This document shows positions 21,653 to 33,842 of a DNA stretch of 64,000 nucleotides, piece after piece. The stretch spans positions 632,501-696,500 of the forward strand of contig JACVVK020000333.1 of the NCBI GenBank assembly GCA_018292915.2. Reading direction: 5' to 3'. The notes under the pieces are model-generated. The model saw only the letters and a list, made by a program, of their open reading frames with translations, made no database searches and had not been told where the DNA came from. Made by a program: the position numbers and the translations under genes. How positions within the stretch are numbered: the first letter of the stretch is position 1; the number at the start of each line of letters is the position of its first letter. The stretch comes from Batillaria attramentaria. Its lineage: Eukaryota; Mollusca; Gastropoda; Batillariidae.

Positions 21653-21890
21653 CTAAGTGGTGTATCGGATCGTGAGTTCGAATCCCGGCTGGGGCCAAAT
21701 ATTGGTGCTGCCCTTTTCGTCGTTTACCCGTCTTTGATATATCACCCTTATGTGGTGGAAAAGGACGTTAAACTCCCAAAACACCCACCTACCCTAAGCG
21801 GTGTAATGATAGAGACCATGACAACAGCTCAGAACGACCCGTAAGCATAGTAATGGTAGAATTAGCCTCTTTGATACATTGCCGTGAACT
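21653..21890 (+). repeat. Family E fragment split by truncated SINE1
   Basis: CTAAGTGGTGTA at 21653-21664 and CTAAGCGGTGTA at 21794-21805 flank a SINE1 (21665-21793, 5'-truncated in the anticodon arm). The right part (ATGATAGAGACCATGACAAC...) matches family E at 33350 and 47050. Confidence 0.72.
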
Positions 21891-22133
21891 AGCTATGCTA
21901 TCCTGAAACAAACCCCAGATATGCACAGTCATTGTACTGTGGCCCAACAGCCATCTGTTAAAACGCTCGATAGATTTTCACATAAAACGAACTTGGCAAC
22001 AGGCAATATATATGTATACATACGTGAAGCAAGTACACACCTCACTCGGTTTAGTGCGCACAGCTTCATGTTCGGTGACACGTTTCCATGTGCGTCTGGT
22101 GTGTAAATGGCCCATTTTTCCACAGTCCTATGC

Positions 22134-22546
22134 TAGGGGCGGTCGGTGGTCCAGTGGTTACGAGACTTGTCACCAATGCGAGAGGTCAGGGGTTCGAGTC
22201 CCACTCGGGGCAAAGAATTTTTCCTTCTCGTATGTGGAACCGTTCTTCGGGCCGATCGTCGGGGGTTCTCTCCGGGTACTCCGGCTTCCTCCCCCTCTGC
22301 TTTGGCAATGTTCAGCCCACCAAATTTGAAAAATGAATGCAATGCTAAATTCCGAAATTTAAATAGCTGAGCTGACCCTTCGCACCACGTGATTGTAATG
22401 TGTTTATGTCAAGTGTGTGAGAGAATGCGTGTGATTCACGTGAGCGTGCGTGTTGGGTTCAAGTTTGCGGCGCTTTGAGCCGATTCATGAAATTGGGTAA
22501 AGCGCCTATACAATACTCATTATTATTATTATTATTATTAAAACCT
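22134..22546 (+). mobile_element. Full-length SINE2 reference copy
   Basis: About 410 bp: tRNA-like head (GTGGTCCAGTGGTTACGAG, GGTTCGAGTCCC), body with GATCGTCGGGGGTTCTCTC, CAGCCCACCAAATTTG, CACCACGTGATTGTAATG and AAAGCGCCTATACAATAC, and an ATT tail. Used here to interpret the interrupted and truncated copies. Confidence 0.88.
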
Positions 22547-23084
22547 CGCTCTGAGCTCTTTTGGACCAGCGTGTTCCCACTTAGACAGCTGCACAGTGAC
22601 AACATTTCACAAGGCTGGCACCGAGCCAACAGAAGGACACACGCGACACGAAAATCACAAGGAGTCAGCCTAGTGTCGCGGCCACGGTTCACCGCAGAGT
22701 ATGAGAATTTGAATTTTCGCCGGCTCGCACAGCCTGCAGGCGGCAGTGTGTCGCATTCTGAGCTCTACTTATCATTGAGACTATCTACAAATGCAGAAGG
22801 CAAAAGTACGGATGACAGAACAGACTGAGGCACCGAAAAACAAACCCAGACCAGGCATCTGAAAGCCAAGCGAAGATCCTCTGACGCTGACCAAAGCTAA
22901 GCAAATCAGCCCTCACACACCCCAAAGACACTCGCCTAGCCAAGCAGCCAAAGTCACACGCCAGGAACAACTTGTCCTTAAGGGCCAAAAGCCATAGGAC
23001 GTAAAGCAAGCTAATGATGATGATACAAATGCAGTCACAGACGCAGCTGTTTTGAAACCTAAGCTGGCGTCTGGTAAACATAGA

Positions 23085-23259
23085 GGAGCCGGGATAGCCG
23101 AATGGTAGAGCGTTGGACTTTGAATGCTCGGGTCATGAGTTCGAAATCCGGCTGGGGCCAAATATTTGTAGTGCTGGCCTTTTTCTCGTTGCTCCGTCTT
23201 CGATATCACCCATACGTGGTGGAAAAGGACGTTAAACTCCCAAACACCCACCTACCCAC
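23085..23259 (+). mobile_element. SINE1 with 14-bp target duplication (one mismatch)
   Basis: Complete element. CTGGTAAACATAGA (23071-23084) and CTGGTCAACATAGA (23260-23273) flank it. Confidence 0.87.
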
Positions 23260-23467
23260 CTGGTCAACATAGAATAAGAGCGTTTAACACATCCCGTACC
23301 GCGCACGCGTATCCCACGTTTTTGCCTCTTTTTCGGTTTTGGCCCTGTATGCGTAAACCAGACAAGATTAACGGTTCCTTGACGGCTCTTACTGCAGCAA
23401 ACACGAATAGAATCAAAGTGCAACACTCCCACTAAACCAAAATTAAATTCATTAATTATTTATGATT

Positions 23468-24836
<1,369 letters not shown>

Positions 24837-24848
24837 CCTACCTTAAGG

Positions 24849-25021
24849 GGGAGCCGGGGTGGCCGAATGGTAGAGCGTTGGACTTCTAATGCTCGGGTCG
24901 TGAGTTCGTATCCCGGCTGGGGCCAAATATTTGTGCTGGCTTTTTCATCGTTGCCCCGTCTTTGATATCACCCGTATATGGTGGAAAAGGGCGTTAAACC
25001 CCCAAACACCCACCCACCCAC
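24849..25021 (+). mobile_element. SINE1 with 12-bp target duplication
   Basis: Complete element ending in CACCCACCCACCC. CCTACCTTAAGG is present at 24837-24848 and 25022-25033. Confidence 0.9.
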
Positions 25022-25081
25022 CCTACCTTAAGGATGGGGACTACCCTGGAATGAAAGTGATAGAGGACCTATTGAAATTAG

Positions 25082-25585
25082 GGTTTTTTTTTTTGTTTTT
25101 TTTTGCTGCCCCAACTCTTTTGCCAGCTCCAGTGGTGTTCCTCCCAGGTAATGGGTGGAATCCACGGAGGGCTCGGAAGCTGGGGCAATTTTTATTATGC
25201 ATGATGATGGAGATGAGGATGATGGTGAGATGATGCTATGGAGGTCCGTGTGGTTTGGGACTGCGGGACAGGGCCGCATTCCTCGCTTCCTGTCATAAAT
25301 ATCCCGGCATTAACCAGGCCCGGGAACTACGGCACCTGCGGTGCCGGCCGTGTAATCATCCACGTCATAGACGTGTCATACCAAGGGAAGCACCCCCAAA
25401 GTCGCACCCGTGAAGTGGGTGAATCTCGGCTGTGTGGTTACAGCCTCCCCACTGGGTCCATAGCACACCCGCTCTGGGAAGGTGCCGACCTAGGTAGGAA
25501 AAACCCCGCTTGCCTCGGCTGGGACTCGAACCCGGGTCTCCCGGCCCATGGTCCGAAGTGCTAACCACTACACTACGGGGGCCGG
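25082..25585 (-). mobile_element. Full-length SINE3 with 10-bp target duplication
   Basis: The minus strand starts with a tRNA-like head (GTAGTGTAGTGGTTAGCAC, GGTTCGAGTCCC) at about 25580-25510, has a ~400-bp body and ends GGCAGCAAAAAAA. TTGAAATTAG flanks it at 25072-25081 and 25586-25595. The target site lies 51 bp beyond a SINE1, so SINEs cluster here. Confidence 0.88.
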
Positions 25586-26162
25586 TTGAAATTAGTTTTG
25601 TATATATACATTTACACCGTACACACGCTCACACTGCAACACAAAACACGTGGACAGTCCCATGCCTTATAACGGCCCCTAAAATTATATTCGTTACTTC
25701 AGTTACGTGATGTGTATTGAAACCACAATGTAAGCTGAAATTGCTATTTTCACTGATCTAGAAGCTGACCTTTGTTTTTGATGATTTGTCCATAACTTTC
25801 AATATTCCTCTAAAACTTTTCCCACCTACACCAAAGTCAAACCGGATGTACGATATTCTGTTTAAAATAGCTGCACAGTTCGTTCCCTATGTTACGTAGG
25901 GTCTTGCCTATTTCTATCTCTTTCTCTTTCACAGCTATGTACATAGATAGTTGTGCGCGTAGGTGTGCAGCACACGTTTCCAGGGAAACTCGTCGTTGTC
26001 AGTGGAATTTTATTTAACTTGGTCCTTCGAAATCCGGCTGGGATTCAGATGTGGAGGATTTAAATGCATGTATGGGGAAACTGATTGATCGATCTAATTG
26101 CATGGCGACCTTTTTCAAATCAGTTGATCGAATACCGTCATCGTCTCTGTCTGTCCCTCTGT

Positions 26163-26175
26163 CTTTCTCTGTCAA

Positions 26176-26210
<35 letters not shown>
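26163..26210. repeat. (CT)n tract at LINE 5' junction
   Basis: CT repeats run without a gap into the LINE sequence at TCTAGAGCACGGG. Confidence 0.95.
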
Positions 26211-26211
<1 letters not shown>

Positions 26212-27429
26212 GAGCACGGGGTACCCCAAGGATCCATACTTGGACCTTTATTATTTTCTATATTTATAAACGACTTGCCGTTACATATCACTCAACCCAA
26301 CGCCACTTGTAGCCTTTTTGCTGATGATGCAACGATTGATATTTCGGATTCAAATGTTAAATCCATCAACCAATCTTTACAACAAAGCCTACACGATGTT
26401 TCCAACTGGTGCAACAATAACTGTATGATCCTTAATCCGTCTAAAACTAAATGCATGTTAATTACCACAAGACAGAAACACCAACTGAATCCGCCCCCTT
26501 TACAACTTTGCCTTGGCTCTCATCATATCGAACAAGTTCATGTACACCGTGTGCTGGGGATCACAGTAGATGATCAGCTAAGCTGGCAAGCGCATATAAA
26601 TAATACGTGCAAAGTGTTGTCCAAAAATCTGTTTCTACTATCCAAACTTAAATACTTTACCGATGAACCCACAAGAAAACTATTTTACAATGCACATATT
26701 CAGCCACACATAGACTACGCGTCCACCGTTTGGGACGGCTGTAGTGAGGCAAACTTTAAAAGAATAAATTCGCTCCACAGAAGAGCGATTAAACTGATTA
26801 TAGACAAAAGCATGTGCTCACTTAGCACCGATGACAAATTTAAATCGTTGGGTATCCTGCCTCTACGAAAACAACTCAGACTTAACAAAATGATACTGAT
26901 GCAAAAAATAAAACTGTCAAAAACCCCCGCATATCTCGCAAGTCTATTCAAGCACTCTCAAGTGCCGTACCGAACACTGAGAAACGATTTCGTGGTGCCG
27001 AAGCCTCGTATAGATATTTTCAAAACCTCCCTCTCTTACTCAGGGGCACACGCATGGAATACACTTCCAAAAGACATCAAATCAGCACCCTCGCTTAGAT
27101 TATTCAAGACCAAACTAATAAAACATCTGGTGGACAGCTCGTAATGGGCTTGACAATACATCTACTCTGTAGGATTTTGTATTTCGGGCAAAAAAAAAAA
27201 AAAAAAAATCCCAATACTTATTCACATCACGCGTGGTTTTTTTTTTTTTTTTTTTTTGTTTGTTTGTTTGTTTGTTTTTTTTTTTTTGTTTTTTTTTAAC
27301 TGTAAAAACATCGCCTCAAGATTTGTTTGCATTGCTCACCTATCACATCCTTTGTTCCCCCCCCCCCCCCTTTTTTTTCTTCTTCTTTTTCTTCTTAGTA
27401 TTGCTTGATTTATGTATGTAGTAGCATGG

Positions 27430-27476
<47 letters not shown>

Positions 27477-27616
27477 CTGTACCTAGTTAGAGCTTACTTT
27501 GCTTACTTTGTATATATATATCAGTAGCCTAGCAAGGACAAGATGTAAGACAGGTCTGCGTACCTAATCTTTTATCCTTGTAAAATAAAGTTTCGTTCGT
27601 TCGTTCGTTCGTTCGT
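26211..27616 (+). mobile_element. 5'-truncated non-LTR retrotransposon (LINE-TC)
   Basis: Holds the C-terminal half of a reverse transcriptase, a 3' UTR with its own (GT)n (27433-27472), and a terminus GTAAAATAAAGTTTCG with six TTCG repeats (27591-27616). The terminus passes directly into (CT)n (27617-27686). The 5' junction is also in (CT)n. The element continues in pattern with the next LINE fragment at 27687. Confidence 0.85.
26212..27144 (+). pseudogene. LINE reverse transcriptase, C-terminal fragment
   Basis: An uninterrupted 310-codon frame. It opens with GVPQGSILGPLLFSIFINDL (RT palm motif), then FADDAT (the catalytic YADD-type Asp pair), LNPSKTKCM, VLGITVDDQLSWQAHI and the thumb/C-terminal region KPRIDIFKTSLSYSG...WNTLP...LFKTKLIKHL, ending TAA at 27142. 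It belongs to the jockey/CR1-like group of non-LTR polymerases by motif style; the clade was not tested. The endonuclease and the first half of the RT are missing because of 5' truncation at (CT)n, and the frame runs back into the CT repeat without a start codon. It would copy element RNA at a nicked target in an intact element; this copy is dead. Confidence 0.88.
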
Positions 27617-27630
27617 TCTCTCTCTGTGTC

Positions 27631-27686
<56 letters not shown>

Positions 27687-27688
<2 letters not shown>

Positions 27689-28105
27689 ACGTAATATCAC
27701 AGCAAGGGCAACGCACGCAGGTTTTAAAGAGGAGCTCTTCAAGTATCTAATATCTTCATTCTAAGCATTGTTCACCTCACCTGATGAAAATGTTGACATG
27801 TCCACGTGCATGAGCCAAACGACCCCTTGATTGACTTCGTTTTGGTTTTAGTGTCATTGCTAAGTATGTTTTTGCTGTTCCTGTTGTCTCTTGTTGTTTT
27901 CAATTAATCGTGTATCTCACTTGCTTTGCTCAATTCTTCTTATCTTTTTTGTATGTTTGGTTTTTTTTTTTTCTTATAATTCTCTTGTGCTTTTTTCATA
28001 CCATTATGTTGTACGTAACTCGTAGTTTAGTGCGCAACGGCAAGTTTAAAAAACGGTTATTGTAACCAACATCTTATACCGTTGTTAAATACAGCGTTGG
28101 AATCT
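27687..28105 (+). mobile_element. LINE-TC 3' fragment following (CT)n
   Basis: Immediately after (CT)n, NITARATHAGFKEELFKYL ends at TAA (about 27763), equivalent to the last ~20 residues of the LINE RT (FK..L..YL). The 3' UTR follows with GTTTAGTGCGCAACGGCAAG and ACCGTTGTTAAATACA. No terminal (CT)n remains. Confidence 0.68.
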
Positions 28106-28106
28106 G

Positions 28107-28250
28107 TGGAATCTGGGATAGCCGAGCTGGTACCGAGTTGGACTGTCAAAGCTTGGGTAGTGAGTTCAAATCCCGGCTAGGAGCCAAACTTGAACTTGCG
28201 CTGGCTTTTCCCTCGTTGCCTCGTCTCTGATGTCATCCTCATGTTGTCGA
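28107..28250 (+). mobile_element. Diverged SINE1
   Basis: GGGATAGCCGAGCTGGTACC, GAGTTCAAATCCCGGC, GCGCTGGCTTTTCCCTCG and TCATGTTGTCG follow SINE1 order with many substitutions; an older copy. Confidence 0.7.
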
Positions 28251-28311
28251 ACTGAACCTGCAACCAGCCAACGATCTAGCCAGTGCACTGTCTGTGTGTA
28301 TGTCAGTCTCG

Positions 28312-28317
<6 letters not shown>

Positions 28318-28386
<69 letters not shown>
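28318..28386. repeat. (GT)n microsatellite with GC steps
   Basis: GT array with CGTGCGTGCG-type interruption near 28346. Confidence 0.96.
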
Positions 28387-28388
<2 letters not shown>

Positions 28389-28559
28389 CAGTCAGGGTCA
28401 CGTGTTGTCGCCAGAGATTCCAGCACGGTCCGGGATCGGCTGCCGCCTCTTGCAGTGCATCCCTCCAGAGTAAAGAAATGAACAATCGCTCTCCACTCTG
28501 AAGCCGACAAGGCCAGCACGGACACGCGCCTAGAAATAACTTGTTGACGAGCGCATGCG

Positions 28560-30170
28560 TGCTAGCACACACGTACGGCGTTCATATTTCGGGGACAAAA
28601 ATACACTCGCCGAGCTTATGGTTTCGTCGTTTTCTTTCAGAACTGATTACCGCTAATTACGTAATACTCATGCGTGTGCCGAGCATTTTGACGTCACCAG
28701 AAATAGGTGTTGCGTCATTAGGTAGATCACGAGAAGGGTTATATATAGATCTGCAAGGGAAGGCAGAATTTGTCGCAGACAGGGTCAGTTGCACTCTCTG
28801 GGGCACAGAGTCTTTCAGTGGAAAGTACCTCTGTGCACGGTGGGGAAATGGCGCTCACTGCGCTACCGTGACAGGCCTTAATTGTCTCGGTGCTCTCAAA
28901 CACAAGGTCGCGCACTATGTCATCCTTGACCAGCTTTGAACCCAGAGGGATCCTCAGTGGCGCAACTGATGGCAGGCTGTCTTCAGAGTGAAAGTAGGCG
29001 TGTTTCTGAATCAGAGACATACATCACATGTCTCTGTCTGAATGGACAGATCTATATGACATTCAGTCCTAGAGCACGGGTGTGTATGCTTTTGTAATCG
29101 TCTCTTATTCCACCACAAGGCAGGTACGTGATCGTCTTCACCGTGCAATAATACTTGCCTGTAGAGTGCAGCACCCTTGCCTGTCAGAGTGCAACCCCCT
29201 TGCCGTTTACTCACATCCTGTTGGATCAGTGTATCACGTAAACAGTGCCAACAAAGCGCAACAATAATTGTCCGCTGGCAAAGATTTTGCCCAAACGAAA
29301 AGTGATCGGATATTCAAGACTTCGTTTCAGATCGAATCATATGACACACAAGTCTCTGCTTTTCTAAAAAAAATTCGCCATTTTTGAAAATGGCGCTGGC
29401 TGTAAGCAGTCACATTTTCACGCCCCGCCGAAAAGGGACTGCACTCTGGAGTCTAGGTCAGTTGTGGGAGTTTTACGGGCGAATTCAAGTTCCATCTTTG
29501 CTAAGCCAACTAATTTTTGGGACAGTTTCGATCGTCAGTGCGCCTGTACGCTTGATGTGTGTGTGTGTGTGTGTGTGTGTGTGTTGTTTTGGTCTTTTTG
29601 TTTAGGTGGGGGAGGAGGGGGAATTGGATAGGGCTAGCTGTTTTTTTCTCTTCTTTTTTATGACCATACATCATTTCGGCTTTGTTTTAAACCCAGTATT
29701 CGTTCGGTCACTGAACACCAAAACACCAAAACGAGGTCTGCGTGCACCCACAGAACCGCCGAACTCGCATGCAAATGACGCTTTTGGAACTCGTAGCTTT
29801 CGAATCGATCGCATCGCAGTGGATATCCCGGCACTGGGCCAAAAGACAGCCTGCTCCACATCCAGCACTCCCCCCCTCCCCTTCTCTCGCCTCCTCCCCC
29901 AATCCCTCCGCGCCCTCACCTTCCGTACTCTTCTCCCATGTTCCAGAAAAGGATGTAAATTCTACGGCGACGATCGACACAAAAGCGTCTCGCGCATTGG
30001 CTTCCAGAACTGTTATTTTTTTTTTTTTAAAGGAATGGATGGATGGGTGATGGGGAACAGAAGGGAGGTGGGAAGGGCTGTCTCTCAGTCCGAGGAGACT
30101 GAAGGGTACGTAAGATCTTCAAACGGATTTAGGATACGATGGCGCGGTGTTCGAGCTTCTTTCAAGTTTT
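28560..30170. other. About 1.6 kb mostly unique sequence, no gene seen
   Basis: Includes a short (GT)n (29559-29584). A 222-codon open frame from 29606 ends in a poly-G-coded Gly run and has no domain, so it is not called. No kinase segment was seen. Confidence 0.45.
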
Positions 30171-30209
30171 TCGGGGGGGGGGGGGGGGGGGGGGGTGGGG
30201 GGGGGGGGT
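30171..30209. repeat. Long poly-G run
   Basis: About 25 G, one T, then about 11 G. A plausible G-quadruplex tract and also a place where read length errors are likely. Confidence 0.9.
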
Positions 30210-30576
30210 TGGATGCTGAAATCAGAGGAAATAGGAAAATACTCTGTTACGTGCATTGTTACTTGAAGCTGTAAGCACCACTGTCACTGAGAGGTGCACG
30301 AAAATTCTCCCCGGAAGTAACCGCCGACAGCCTGAGATTCGTGACTCCTGACATCGGAGAGTTACTTCCGCATAGTAAAGAGCTCTTCAAGCGACCTGTC
30401 CTTGAACATCTCCGAACGATTTGTGAACTTTGCAATACAACAACGACAGGCACATGCAGTCTTTGGGGCATGGGATAAAATTAATGGACTTACTGTAACA
30501 TAGCTGAAGGTGAGTGGGAGGGTGGATGTCCTTCTCTACCACGTTTGTTAAATGGCTGAGCTGCCCCTTCGCACCA

Positions 30577-30806
30577 CGTGATGATAATAATAAAGATAAT
30601 GATACTAAGAATACTACTACTAATGATAGTAATGTGCATTAATATGAGCGCCTTATCCGAGTTACCTGGCTGAAAACACTGCGAACAGACCTCAAGACGC
30701 ACGCTCACGTGAACCACACATGCCGGACATCAACATTTTACAGTCATGTGGTGCGAAGGGTCAGCTCAGCTGCATATTTTTAGGTCTCGGAGTTTAGAAA
30801 TGCATA
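30577..30806 (-). mobile_element. SINE2 fragment
   Basis: A degenerate AAT region, then CGCACGCTCACGTGAACC, GTGGTGCGAAGGGTCAGC and TCTCGGAGTTTAGAAATGCA on the plus strand, which are the reverse of the SINE2 3' half. Confidence 0.7.
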
Positions 30807-30945
30807 ATGGGGGGGGGGGGGGGCTGTACTGTGGCAACAAAAAGGGAACAATGTCGACGTATGGTGAGGCAAGCCAGACGACTTCTGATTGGTTGACTAG
30901 ATCAGGTGCTTTTCGCGGTACTTGAACTGACATTTCCGTGCGGGG

Positions 30946-31345
30946 TGAGCCGGGATAGCCGAATGGTAGAGCGCTGGACTTTCAATGCTCGGGTCGTGAG
31001 TTTGAATCCCGGCTGGGGCTAAGTATTTGTGCTGGCGTTTTTCTCGTTGCCCCGTCGTTGACATCACCCTTACGTGGTGGAAGAGGGCGTTAAACTCCTA
31101 CACACCCAACTGACCCAACTGACATTACTGTGCAGGGGGAGCCGGGATAGCCGAATGGTAGAGCGTTGGACTTTCAATGCTCGGGTCGTGAGTTCGAATC
31201 CCGGCTGGGGCCAAGTATTTGTGCTGGGTTTTTTTGTTTTTTGTTTTTGGGTTGTTGTTTTTTTTTTTTTTTTTTTTGTTTTTTTGTTTTTTTTTTCGTT
31301 GCCCGTCTTTGATATCGTGGTGGAATTGGGGCCCCCCCTCCCCCC
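30946..31345 (+). mobile_element. Two SINE1 copies in tandem
   Basis: SINE1 at 30946-31117 and SINE1 from 31139. A ~21-bp string (AACTGACATTTCCGTGCGGGG) lies before the first and a near copy (AACTGACATTACTGTGCAGGG, 31118-31138) between them. The second has a T-rich expansion at 31229-31295 and a C-run near 31345. The shared spacer suggests insertion beside an existing target duplication, or unequal exchange. Confidence 0.8.
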
Positions 31346-31562
31346 CCCCCCCCCCACACACCCTGTAACAGTGGGAGTTGCGCTGTGACGGTATTCTGGT
31401 CAGCAAAGTGCCCCCGCCCGTTATGGCCAGACTGTCCGAGCACTTCGGGTTCGAAATGGCGCGCACTTAGTACACCCAGTTAGGTCCCAGAGCAATGATC
31501 ACTCCACACGACAAGCTAAATCCAACAGACAAATCTGATCAAATGTTAATTGAGGTGTCTGG

Positions 31563-31564
<2 letters not shown>

Positions 31565-31635
<71 letters not shown>

Positions 31636-31729
31636 GGACAGTCTGTAAGATAAGCAGCAATACCTAAATGCGCTATCCTGAATAAAAACGTTGCCCCCCC
31701 CCCCCCCCCCCCCCTCTCTCTCTCTCTCT
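31565..31729 (+). mobile_element. (CT)n - LINE tail - poly(C) - (CT)n block
   Basis: (CT)n 31565-31632; 61-bp LINE-TC tail 31633-31693 (CAGCAATACCTAAATGCGC, TATCCTGAATAAAAACG); about 20 C; (CT)n 31714-31731. The tail matches 4437-4533. Confidence 0.75.
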
Positions 31730-32447
31730 CTAGAACTCGACCTGTCTGTGAATAACACCTCGATCAAACAAGTCTCTGAACATCGTCTGCTTGGAGTCAT
31801 AATTGACAACAAACTCGCATGGCAGCCACACCTAAATAGCATGTGCAAAACAATCTCTCGTAATCTATATCTATTATCAAAATTAAAGTATATCCTTAAT
31901 GCAGATGCTCGACGTCTTTTCTACTGTGCTCACATTAAGTCGCATGTTGACTATGCTTCAACCTTGTGGGACGGTGCAAGTGACGCAAACCTTGCGAAAT
32001 TAAATTCCTTACACAGAAGAGCAGCAAAGCTGATACATCCTGAGGCAAACCTATCTACTGAACAGAAAATGCGGGACTTAAATATATTGCCTCTGGAGGC
32101 CCACCTTAAATACAATAAAGGTATCCTAATGTACAAAATATGGAATAATATGCTCCCATGGGAAACCTGCAAGCTATTTCCTCGACCTGTACCCCACTAC
32201 ACAAAGTCAAGAATGTCATTTAGTGTACCAAGACCGCGCATCGACATATTCAGGACTAGTCTCTCATTTGCTGGGAGTTCTCTTTGGAACTCACTCCCAA
32301 TATATGTACAAAGTGCACCAACCCTTTGCTCTTTTAAAAGGAAGTTGTTTAGCTATCTTCAGCCCATTTTGTGAAAAGCTATTCTTTTGTTGTTGAAATG
32401 CTGCTAGGAATGATTTTTCCCCTATGAATGATCCACAGCTAGTGCGC

Positions 32448-32517
<70 letters not shown>

Positions 32518-32668
32518 TAGTTCGTTCTTTTGTGTAGTACTATTCTTTTAGTTTAATTACATTTAGTAGTAGCAACGGCATGTTCTAAAACTGACTGTTA
32601 CGTCAAAACATCAACCGTTGTAAAATAAAGATTCATTTCATTTCATTTCATTTCATTTCATTTCATTT
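31730..32668 (+). mobile_element. Second 5'-truncated LINE-TC copy
   Basis: Starts in (CT)n at TCTAGAACTCGACC and ends AACCGTTGTAAAATAAAG followed by (ATTTC)n (about 32631-32668), then (CT)n 32669-32691. Contains a (GT)n tract 32459-32516 at the same relative place in the 3' UTR as the first copy. Confidence 0.84.
31731..32374 (+). pseudogene. LINE RT thumb/C-terminal fragment
   Basis: An open frame aligned with the 26-kb copy: RLLGVIIDNKLAWQPHL, SKLKYILNADARRLFYCAH, DYASTLWDG, INSLHRRA-like LNSLHRRAAKLI, RPRIDIFRTSLSFAG, WNSLP and FKRKLFSYL, ending TGA at 32372-32374. The palm motifs (GVPQGS and FADD) are missing, so it is more truncated than the first copy. The residues differ at many positions, so these are two independent source elements, not a recent duplication. 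Confidence 0.85.
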
Positions 32669-32705
32669 CTCTCTCTCTCTCTCTCTCTCTCTGTGTCTCA
32701 CGTCT

Positions 32706-32979
32706 GGGCCCGCATGTAAAACTCGAGGTTAACTTAACCCACGGCTACGGGCCTAACCCAGACAAAAGAAACCCCAAACAAAATTAAATTGAAACAAAAA
32801 GTAAGCGAAGAAAGAAAGACAAAAATCCTTCTGTAACGGCATAGGCACATAGCTGGAATGGACCCGCTTCCTGATTTAAAACAAAAACAACAGAAAATTT
32901 AACCCTAGAGCTAGTTTAGTTCGAGTTAGACTCTAACCCGGGGCTAAACTCCCTAACCCCGACTTTTACTTGCGGGTCC
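32706..32979 (+). mobile_element. MITE family copy 3, directly after (CT)n
   Basis: Begins GGGCCCGCATGTAAAACTCG 14 bases after the LINE's (CT)n and ends GACTTTTACTTGCGGGTCC. Internal GGAATGGACCCGCTTCCTG and TAACCCGGGGCTAAAC are shared with the other copies. Confidence 0.82.
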
Positions 32980-33139
32980 TGATCGTGCTTTCTGTGGCTT
33001 CCTTTGCATTCATCTATCTAGATCTATGCGGCTTTTTTTTTTTTTATAATTTCTTTTTCTAATGGGCTAACTCCATCTTCGCTAGACGCCTGTTAGGCAG
33101 GGTGACTTCCCCGATCACTCATGGGTTACCCGAACTAGA

Positions 33140-33425
33140 CGCCTGTATGCTTGTATACTCTATCTTGATGATTAGTACAGCTCTTAATGCGATACAGTGT
33201 TGTTTACACTTTGCGCGAGCGGTCGAACATTCAAATCCTACAACTGTTGTTGTTACACTGCTGGAGCGCTCAGTGTGGTCGCCGCGTCACGGAGTACGCT
33301 TCCCGTGGCTCAGTGCCAGCAATACAGACGCGGTCACTATCCAGGTGTCTGTAAGAGGTGTAATGATAGATATCACGAAAACAACTCTGCACGATCCCTG
33401 AGCGTCAAATATGGTAGCCCCCTTT
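33140..33425 (+). repeat. Family E copy 1
   Basis: GATTAGTACAGCTCTTAATG, GCGGTCGAACATTCAAATCC, GGCTCAGTGCCAGCAATAC and ATGATAGATATCACG match 46838-47112 in order. Non-coding; class unknown. Confidence 0.8.
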
Positions 33426-33842
33426 ACAAAGCCGCGGACGTTAAATTCCAAACACCCAACCCTTAACAAAAACCGCTCTCCCTTCCACGGACTCACGACA
33501 CGAAGTAGGAAGCAAGATGCTCACAAAAGAACTCACCATGCTTCTACGTAGGTATACCTGACTGAGGCGAGTCTGGTCACCTTGGTTACTTATAACGGAT
33601 ATAATCGCGACCTTTTGTACTCAGTGCGAGTTGACACAATAAGGCAAAATTAACACAGTTCTGTCGTCAGCAGTGGGCACGGCGCTACGGTGTGAGATGG
33701 GTTCTGAATACATGCTACACAGTACAGTTACGGGCGTAAAAGAAAATGCCACATATTTCTACCAAACTTGACGATGCGCATGGCACCGTAGAACTGCTTT
33801 AAAATTCACCAAAATACTCGCAAAAATCCAGTATCCAGCACT

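Noticed and set aside
29606..30274. 222-codon open frame
   Set aside because: Ends in a poly-G-coded glycine run, has no domain, and overlaps equally long antisense frames.
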